From positions 105,689 to 169,688 of the forward strand of contig NZ_KB905815.1 in NCBI RefSeq assembly GCF_000381025.1: a stretch of 64,000 nt of DNA. The letters are read 5' to 3'. The first letter of the stretch is position 1. The number at the start of each line of letters is the position of its first letter. Positions 59,973 to 64,000 of the stretch are shown piece by piece. This DNA comes from Streptomyces sulphureus DSM 40104 (GTDB lineage Bacteria; Actinomycetota; Actinomycetes; Streptomycetales; Streptomycetaceae). Below the pieces are notes generated by a model, which saw only the letters and a list, made by a program, of their open reading frames with translations, made no database searches and had not been told where the DNA came from. Position numbers and translations under genes: made by a program.

Positions 59973-60842
59973 ATGTCGATACGCGCCGTCGCCCCCGCAG
60001 CAGGTGGTGTCCTCCTGAGCGGGGTGCTCCTCCTCTCCACCGCCCCGTCGGCCCAGGCCGCAGCGAAGGCCGCACCGCTGCCCGTGGCACACCGCGGTGC
60101 CTCCGCCTACGCTCCGGAGAACACCCTCGCCGCCGTGGACAGAGCCCACGAGCTGGACATCGACTGGGTGGAGAACGATGTCCAGCGCACCAAGGACGGC
60201 GAGCTGGTCGTCATCCACGACACCACGCTCGACCGCACCACCGACGCCGAGGAGGTCTTCCCCGACCGCGCCCCCTGGAACGTCGGCGACTTCACCCTGA
60301 AGGAGATCGGCCGGCTCGACGCCGGTAGCTGGTTCGACAAGGGCTTCAAGGGCGAGCGCGTGCCCACCCTCGAGCAGTACCTGAACCGGCTCGACGACAC
60401 CGGGCAGAACCTGCTGCTCGAACTGAAGTCGCCGGAGCTCTATCCGGGCGTGGAGGCCGAGATCCTCAAGGAGCTCGACGAGAAGGGCTGGCTCGACCGG
60501 GGCCACGTCCGGGACAAGCTGATCCTCCAGAGCTTCGACGCGGATGCCGTCAAGACGGTCCATCTCACCGAACCCACGGTGAAGACGGGCTTCCTCGGCA
60601 ACCCGAAGGTCGACGAGCTCGCCGACTACGCGAAGTTCGCGGACCAGATCAACCCGCAGTACACGGCTGTCACCAAGGAGTACGTCGACGCCGTACACGA
60701 GCACGACGGACCGCACGGGCGGCCGCTGGAGACCTTCACCTGGACCGTCAACGACGCGAAGACGGCACGTTCCATGGCCGACGCCGGCGTCGACGGGCTG
60801 ATCTCCAACAAGCCGGATGTGGTGCGGGACGCGGTGAGCTGA
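59973..60842 (+). CDS. secreted glycerophosphodiester phosphodiesterase (GlpQ-like)
   Basis: A 289-residue TIM-barrel phosphodiesterase releasing glycerol-3-phosphate from glycerophosphodiesters or teichoic material. A Sec signal peptide (AGGVLLSGVLLLSTAPSAQA) is followed by LPVAHRGASAYAPENTLAAV with catalytic His-Arg, WVENDVQRTKDGELVVIHDTTLDRTTD with the metal-binding Glu/Asp and catalytic His, and LLLELKSPELYPG. Start ATG has GAGGAG upstream, unlike the leaderless genes nearby. Phosphate control is plausible for this family; I saw only a poor PHO-box resemblance. Confidence 0.94.
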   Translation: MSIRAVAPAAGGVLLSGVLLLSTAPSAQAAAKAAPLPVAHRGASAYAPENTLAAVDRAHELDIDWVENDVQRTKDGELVVIHDTTLDRTTDAEEVFPDRAPWNVGDFTLKEIGRLDAGSWFDKGFKGERVPTLEQYLNRLDDTGQNLLLELKSPELYPGVEAEILKELDEKGWLDRGHVRDKLILQSFDADAVKTVHLTEPTVKTGFLGNPKVDELADYAKFADQINPQYTAVTKEYVDAVHEHDGPHGRPLETFTWTVNDAKTARSMADAGVDGLISNKPDVVRDAVS

Positions 60843-60877
60843 TCCGCGCCCGCTCACGCCCGGGGCTCCACGCACCA

Positions 60878-60906
60878 GCCCCCGGCACGCACGCCGTGCC
60901 GGGGGC
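60878..60906 (+). terminator. terminator after glpQ-like gene
   Basis: An 11-bp perfect stem (GCCCCCGGCAC and complement) with a 7-nt loop, 36 nt after the stop. Confidence 0.75.
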
Positions 60907-60941
60907 GCTGTGCGTCCCGCCCCCGGCTGCGGGCGCGCAGG

Positions 60942-60964
60942 ATGTCAGTGCCCGGACGTAGAGT
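60942..60964 (+). promoter_or_regulatory. DNA-damage type (PafBC/RecA-NDp-like) promoter of alkyltransferase gene
   Basis: ATGTCAGTG (8 of 9 match), 8 nt, TAGAGT, then 7 nt to the ATG at 60972. Confidence 0.65.
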
Positions 60965-60971
60965 CCTCGGC

Positions 60972-61556
60972 ATGGCTGAAGCGCGGAACGGAGAGAAGAC
61001 GGCAGGCGCCGGTTGCGTGTGGGCGGTGCACCGCGCGCCGATCGGCCCGCTCCTCCTCGCGGCGACGGAGCGCGGGCTCGTCCTCGTCGCCTTCCACGCC
61101 GACGCGCGCTCGGTCGACCGCCGGCTGGAAGAGCTGCGCGCAGGGCTCGACGGCCCGCCCGTCGCGCGGGCCGAGGCAGCGGCGGGCCGGGCCGCGGACC
61201 ATCTGGACGCGGCGGCAGCGGAGTTGGCCGCGTACTTCGCCGGCCGGCTGCGCTCCTTCAGCGTCCCGCTCGACTGGTCGCTCGTCGGCGGCTACCAGCG
61301 GCGCGCGCTCCAGGAGCTCGCCGCCTCCGTCCCCTACGGCTGCACGGCGGAGTACGGCGAGCTGGCCCGCCGCACGGGCGAGCCCGACGCCGCACGCGCC
61401 GTGGGGGCGGCGATGGGGGCCAACCCGCTGCCCGTCGTGGTGCCGTGCCACCGGGTGGTGGCCAGCGCCGGCGGGATCGGCGGCTTCGGCGGTGGGCTGG
61501 AGACGAAGCGGGAGCTACTGGCCCTGGAGGGGGTGCTGCCGGAGCCGCTCTTCTGA
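60972..61556 (+). CDS. ogt: methylated-DNA-[protein]-cysteine S-methyltransferase (O6-alkylguanine repair)
   Basis: A 194-residue suicide repair protein that takes the alkyl group from O6-alkylguanine onto its active Cys. The active site PCHRVVAS is intact (about residue 158), preceded by VPYGCTAEYGELARRTGEPDAARAVGAAMGANPLP and followed by GGFGGGLETKRELLALEG. The Ada N-terminal regulatory domain is absent, so this is an Ogt-type enzyme. ATG 60972 is chosen over 60942 because it is 7 nt after a -10 box; the longer start would run through the promoter. Confidence 0.95.
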   Translation: MAEARNGEKTAGAGCVWAVHRAPIGPLLLAATERGLVLVAFHADARSVDRRLEELRAGLDGPPVARAEAAAGRAADHLDAAAAELAAYFAGRLRSFSVPLDWSLVGGYQRRALQELAASVPYGCTAEYGELARRTGEPDAARAVGAAMGANPLPVVVPCHRVVASAGGIGGFGGGLETKRELLALEGVLPEPLF

Positions 61557-61587
61557 ACCGGAGGACGGCCCTCGGCGCGGTCGGACC

Positions 61588-62337
61588 TCAGCGGGAGTAG
61601 ACCTCGAAGGCGACCGCGCGGCTGCCGCCGTGGCGCTCGGCCGCCGGGACCAGGCCGCCGTGCACCACCGCACGCGCGTGCCTCTCGGGGTCCGAGCTGC
61701 CCAGGCCGGTCAGGTAGGTGCGGTGGGCGAGGAGCGACTCGACGGCCCGGTCGACCGACCGCTCCTGCACCGCCGCTGCATGCGTGGGCTGCGGCGATCC
61801 GGCGACGGCGACCCAGCGGACGCCGCCCCACGGCTGGAGGTCGCCGGAGTCGAGCTGGTCGGCGAAGATCCACCGGTTTCCCGCGTCGCCGACTGCATCG
61901 AGGACGCTGCGGCCGACAGCGCGGTGGTCGGGGGTGTTCCAGCTCCCCGGCGCCCAGGTGTCGTGGTGGTTGATGGTGAGGATCAGCTCGGGGCGGAAGG
62001 CGCGCAGCACCGCCGTGATGTCGGCGCGCAGTCGTGGCCCCTCCTCCAGGACGCCGTCCCGGTGGTCGAGGAAGTGCACCTCCTCGACGCCGACGGCGTG
62101 CGCCGCCTCGCACTGCTCGGTCTCGCGCAGGGCCGCGCATTCGACCGGCTCCAGTCCGTCGATCCCCGCCTCACCGCGGGTCACGAGGAGGTAGGCGACC
62201 TCCTTGCCCGCGGCCGTCCACTCCGCCACGGCCGCGGAGCCGCCGTACTCCATGTCGTCCGGGTGCGCGACGACGGCGAGTGCGCGCCGCCAGTCGTCCG
62301 GCATCGGCTCCAGCTCCGGCGTCTCTTCGGCAGCCAT
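61588..62337 (-). CDS. PIG-L family N-acetyl-sugar deacetylase
   Basis: A 249-residue zinc deacetylase of the LmbE/PIG-L family, related to the mycothiol enzymes MshB and Mca. Zinc motif VVAHPDDMEYGGSAAVAEW (HPDDxE, about residue 24), LVTRGEAGID, EVHFLDHRDG, and NHHDTWAPGSWNTPDHRAVGRSVLDAV with the third zinc-ligand region. The substrate is unknown; a sugar amide or antibiotic conjugate is typical. ATG 62337 has GGAAGGG immediately upstream. It is 36 bp downstream of the MHYT gene and probably co-transcribed. Confidence 0.92.
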   Translation of the reverse strand: MAAEETPELEPMPDDWRRALAVVAHPDDMEYGGSAAVAEWTAAGKEVAYLLVTRGEAGIDGLEPVECAALRETEQCEAAHAVGVEEVHFLDHRDGVLEEGPRLRADITAVLRAFRPELILTINHHDTWAPGSWNTPDHRAVGRSVLDAVGDAGNRWIFADQLDSGDLQPWGGVRWVAVAGSPQPTHAAAVQERSVDRAVESLLAHRTYLTGLGSSDPERHARAVVHGGLVPAAERHGGSRAVAFEVYSR

Positions 62338-62372
62338 GCCCTTCCGCCTCTCGTTCCGGGTCCATGCGGTCG

Positions 62373-63188
62373 TCAACGGTGCTCGAACGGGGTGCGCTCC
62401 AGTCTCCCGCCCGCCGTCCCACCCGGCCGGGAGCCCGCGCTGCGCTTCGCGCCGCGCTCCGTCGTCGGGTCGAGGGTGACGAAGAGCCCCACGAAGAGCA
62501 GCAGGAGGACGGGACCGACGAGGATCAGCGCGAGCGTGCCGACCGTCGAGGTGGCCTCGCTCGCGGCGCCGTCGTACGCATGCACTGTGGCCGCGCCTAT
62601 GGCGGTGTAGTGCATGCCGCTGACGGCAATCCCCATGATCAGCGCGGCGCCCAGCGGGGCTCCGAGGAACTTCACTGACGTGGCGAACCAGAGCGCGACC
62701 GTCGCGGCGACGATCGCGATGGCGAGGGAGAGCGCAACGGTGGGCCCGTCGTAAGAGATCGTTCCCGGCATTCGCATACCGGCCATGCCGAGGTAGTGCA
62801 TCCCGGCGACGCCGATCCCGGTGACGATCCCCCCGCCGAGCAGCGCGGCGGTACCGCGGTCGCGCCGTCCGACGAGGAAGATGCCGAGCCCGATCACGAC
62901 CACTCCGACGAGCAGGCTCATGTACGTGGTCACGAGGTCGTAGCCGATCTCCATGCCGCGTGCGCTGAACCCCGTCATCGCCACGTAGTGCATCGCGAAG
63001 ACCCCGGCACTGATGGCGACGGAGCCGAGCAGCAACCACCCGCTGCGGTCGCTCGGCTTCAGCGTGCGCGCGCGGGCCGTGCAGCGCAGCCCCACCGCAC
63101 TGCCGAGGCACGCCATCGCGTACGCGGCGAGCGGGACGAGCGGGCCGTGGCTGAACCCGTCGACGGGGACGGCGGCGGCGGTGTACAT
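62373..63188 (-). CDS. MHYT-domain integral membrane sensor protein
   Basis: A 271-residue seven-helix membrane protein. Three MHYT-type motifs are present: GVFAMHYVAMTGF, GVAGMHYLGMAGM and AVSGMHYTAIGA, proposed to bind copper and sense oxygen, CO or NO. Unlike many family members it has no attached GGDEF, EAL or kinase domain; only a short basic tail (TTERGAKRSAGSRPGG) follows. How it signals is unclear. ATG 63188 has AGAGG about 7 nt upstream. Confidence 0.92.
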   Translation of the reverse strand: MYTAAAVPVDGFSHGPLVPLAAYAMACLGSAVGLRCTARARTLKPSDRSGWLLLGSVAISAGVFAMHYVAMTGFSARGMEIGYDLVTTYMSLLVGVVVIGLGIFLVGRRDRGTAALLGGGIVTGIGVAGMHYLGMAGMRMPGTISYDGPTVALSLAIAIVAATVALWFATSVKFLGAPLGAALIMGIAVSGMHYTAIGAATVHAYDGAASEATSTVGTLALILVGPVLLLLFVGLFVTLDPTTERGAKRSAGSRPGGTAGGRLERTPFEHR

Positions 63189-63324
63189 GGACGACCTCTG
63201 GCGGGAAGCGGTGGAGGGCTCGGGCGGGCACACGGGCGACGCGTGCGGCGGGGCCTCACTTTAGAGAGGCCGCACCCCTTCTGCGAGGGTTTCCCCGGAA
63301 GAGGGGAACGCACGGACCGGTCGG

Positions 63325-63357
63325 CCCCAACTTCCGTTGCTGCTCGGCCAGTTGGGG
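63325..63357 (-). terminator. possible terminator after PemK/MazF gene
   Basis: A 7-bp stem (CCCCAAC/GTTGGGG) with a 19-nt loop directly after the stop of the minus-strand gene. Weak. Confidence 0.4.
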
Positions 63358-63359
63358 GG

Positions 63360-63815
63360 TCAGCGCCAGTGGTAGAGCTGACGCAGCCTGTCGACGACCG
63401 CGTTGAACCGGGCGCGGTCGAGCGCGCACGCCTCCCGACGCATCCCGTCGGTGTGGACGCGCAGCACCCGCGCGACGCCCACCCAGGAGTCGCGGCCCTC
63501 TGCGTCCCACGGCCCCGAACCGAGAGGAAGCCACTCGGGGTCGTCCTTGCGCACGCGGGAGCTCAACTGCACGGCAAGGAGCGTCTCCCCGTGCTCCCTG
63601 GCGACGACGAGGACGGGGCGGTCCTTGCCGCGTCCGTCGTACTCCTCGTACGGCACCCAGGTCCATACGACCTCGCCCGGGTCGGGTCGACCGTCGGGCT
63701 CGGGGGCGTACGCCGTGCGTACGGGGCCGACCGCGTGCGGGTCGACCTCGCAGGTGGCCGTGGGGCCGAGCCGACCGGGGAAGGCGGCCGGGGCTTCGTC
63801 GAGCTCGTCTGTCAT
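63360..63815 (-). CDS. PemK/MazF family protein (orphan toxin-like)
   Basis: A 151-residue protein whose C-terminal two thirds matches the PemK/MazF fold: GEVVWTWVPYEEYDGRGKDRPVLVV, then LLAVQLSSRV and a final helix LDRARFNAVVDRLRQLYHW. In true toxins this fold is a sequence-specific mRNA endonuclease. A 45-residue N-terminal extension precedes it and no antitoxin gene is adjacent. A non-toxic role is likely, or the antitoxin is elsewhere. ATG 63815 follows TAGTTT by 7 nt with no ribosome site, so it is probably leaderless. Confidence 0.85.
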   Translation of the reverse strand: MTDELDEAPAAFPGRLGPTATCEVDPHAVGPVRTAYAPEPDGRPDPGEVVWTWVPYEEYDGRGKDRPVLVVAREHGETLLAVQLSSRVRKDDPEWLPLGSGPWDAEGRDSWVGVARVLRVHTDGMRREACALDRARFNAVVDRLRQLYHWR

Positions 63816-63822
63816 GGACGCC

Positions 63823-63828
63823 AAACTA
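63823..63828 (-). promoter_or_regulatory. -10 box of leaderless PemK/MazF gene
   Basis: TAGTTT on the minus strand ends 7 nt before the ATG at 63815. Confidence 0.45.
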
Positions 63829-63913
63829 TCGGCCGAACGCGGGCGTTGGGGCTCCGGGCGGAGGGGAGGCCCGTGAGGCGGTTGCCGTACGGTGGGGCCG
63901 ACGGGTCAGGGGC

Positions 63914-64000
63914 GTGCGCAGCAGGGAAGGCTTGTCGACCGAGGTGGAGTCTGCTAACGCGATGAGCCGGGAGCCGGGAGCCGGGAGCCGGGAGCCGGGA
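63914..64000 (+). CDS. possible start of a gene running off the right edge
   Basis: From GTG 63914 an open frame reads VRSREGLSTEVESANAMSREP, then a seven-residue Arg-Glu-Pro-Gly-Ala-Gly-Ser repeat encoded by the 7-bp tandem repeat, to the window end. Alternative starts are TTG 63932, GTG 63944 and ATG 63962. Too short to assign a function. Confidence 0.3.
   Translation, partial: MRSREGLSTEVESANAMSREPGAGSREPG
63964..64000 (+). repeat. 7-bp tandem repeat, at least five copies
   Basis: GAGCCGG is repeated five times head to tail (63964-63998) and continues past the window edge. Because the unit is not a multiple of three, a change in copy number inside a reading frame would shift it. Confidence 0.85.

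Overview
High G+C actinomycete DNA, almost certainly a Streptomyces or close relative. Supporting signs are the strong third-position G/C bias, frequent GTG starts, WhiA, a SufR-SufU type Suf operon, OpcA next to glucose-6-phosphate dehydrogenase, a mycothiol-type DinB/maleylpyruvate-isomerase protein, an RbpA-family protein and many leaderless genes. The order suf - ctaA/ctaB - tkt/tal/zwf/opcA/pgl - pgi - secG/tpiA/pgk/gap - whiA/yvcK/rapZ/uvrC - uvrA - uvrB is a conserved Streptomyces core-chromosome arrangement, interrupted by accessory genes.

Layout. 1-3782 (minus): a peptide-export locus with a 71-residue double-glycine precursor, a HlyD-like adaptor, a C39-peptidase ABC exporter and the start of a second ABC protein (NHLM type). 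4387-9335 (plus): a WXG100-like locus with a small protein, a 749-residue WXG protein and two membrane-anchored eight-cysteine paralogues. 9508-11011: a MerR regulator and zinc alcohol dehydrogenase with a textbook MerR promoter. 11085-18015 (minus): sufR-sufB-sufD-Rieske-sufC-sufS-sufU-sufT. 18199-19913: an ABC exporter pair. 20029-22501: haem A synthesis (ctaA, ctaB) and a small conserved gene. 22931-23004: initiator tRNA. 23358-30037 (plus): the pentose phosphate operon. 30103-33216 (minus): a NACHT-LRR NTPase, a probable immune gene placed inside the central metabolic cluster. 33460-39424 (minus): pgi, an RbpA paralogue, secG, tpiA, pgk, gap. 39624-44912 (minus): whiA-yvcK-rapZ-uvrC. 45013-55361: MBL hydrolase, DinB-like protein, uvrA, Rieske lipoprotein, MFS transporter and a large secreted phosphodiester glycosidase/phosphoesterase. 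55430-59769 (minus): terC behind a manganese riboswitch, terD, uvrB. 59973-63815: GlpQ-like phosphodiesterase, O6-alkylguanine transferase, PIG-L deacetylase, MHYT protein and an orphan PemK/MazF. The window ends in a 7-bp tandem repeat.

The main regulatory reading is that many starts sit 6-7 nt after a TANNNT box, implying leaderless mRNAs. Four of these (an ABC exporter, uvrC, uvrB and the alkyltransferase) also carry a TTGTCRGTG-like element exactly 8 nt before the -10 box, the layout of the PafBC/RecA-independent DNA-damage promoter described in mycobacteria. That would tie three repair genes and an exporter into one damage response. The strongest candidates for under-described biology are the acidic Gly/Val/Thr-rich exported peptide, the WXG plus eight-Cys gene set, the NACHT gene and the damage-type promoter on the ABC exporter.
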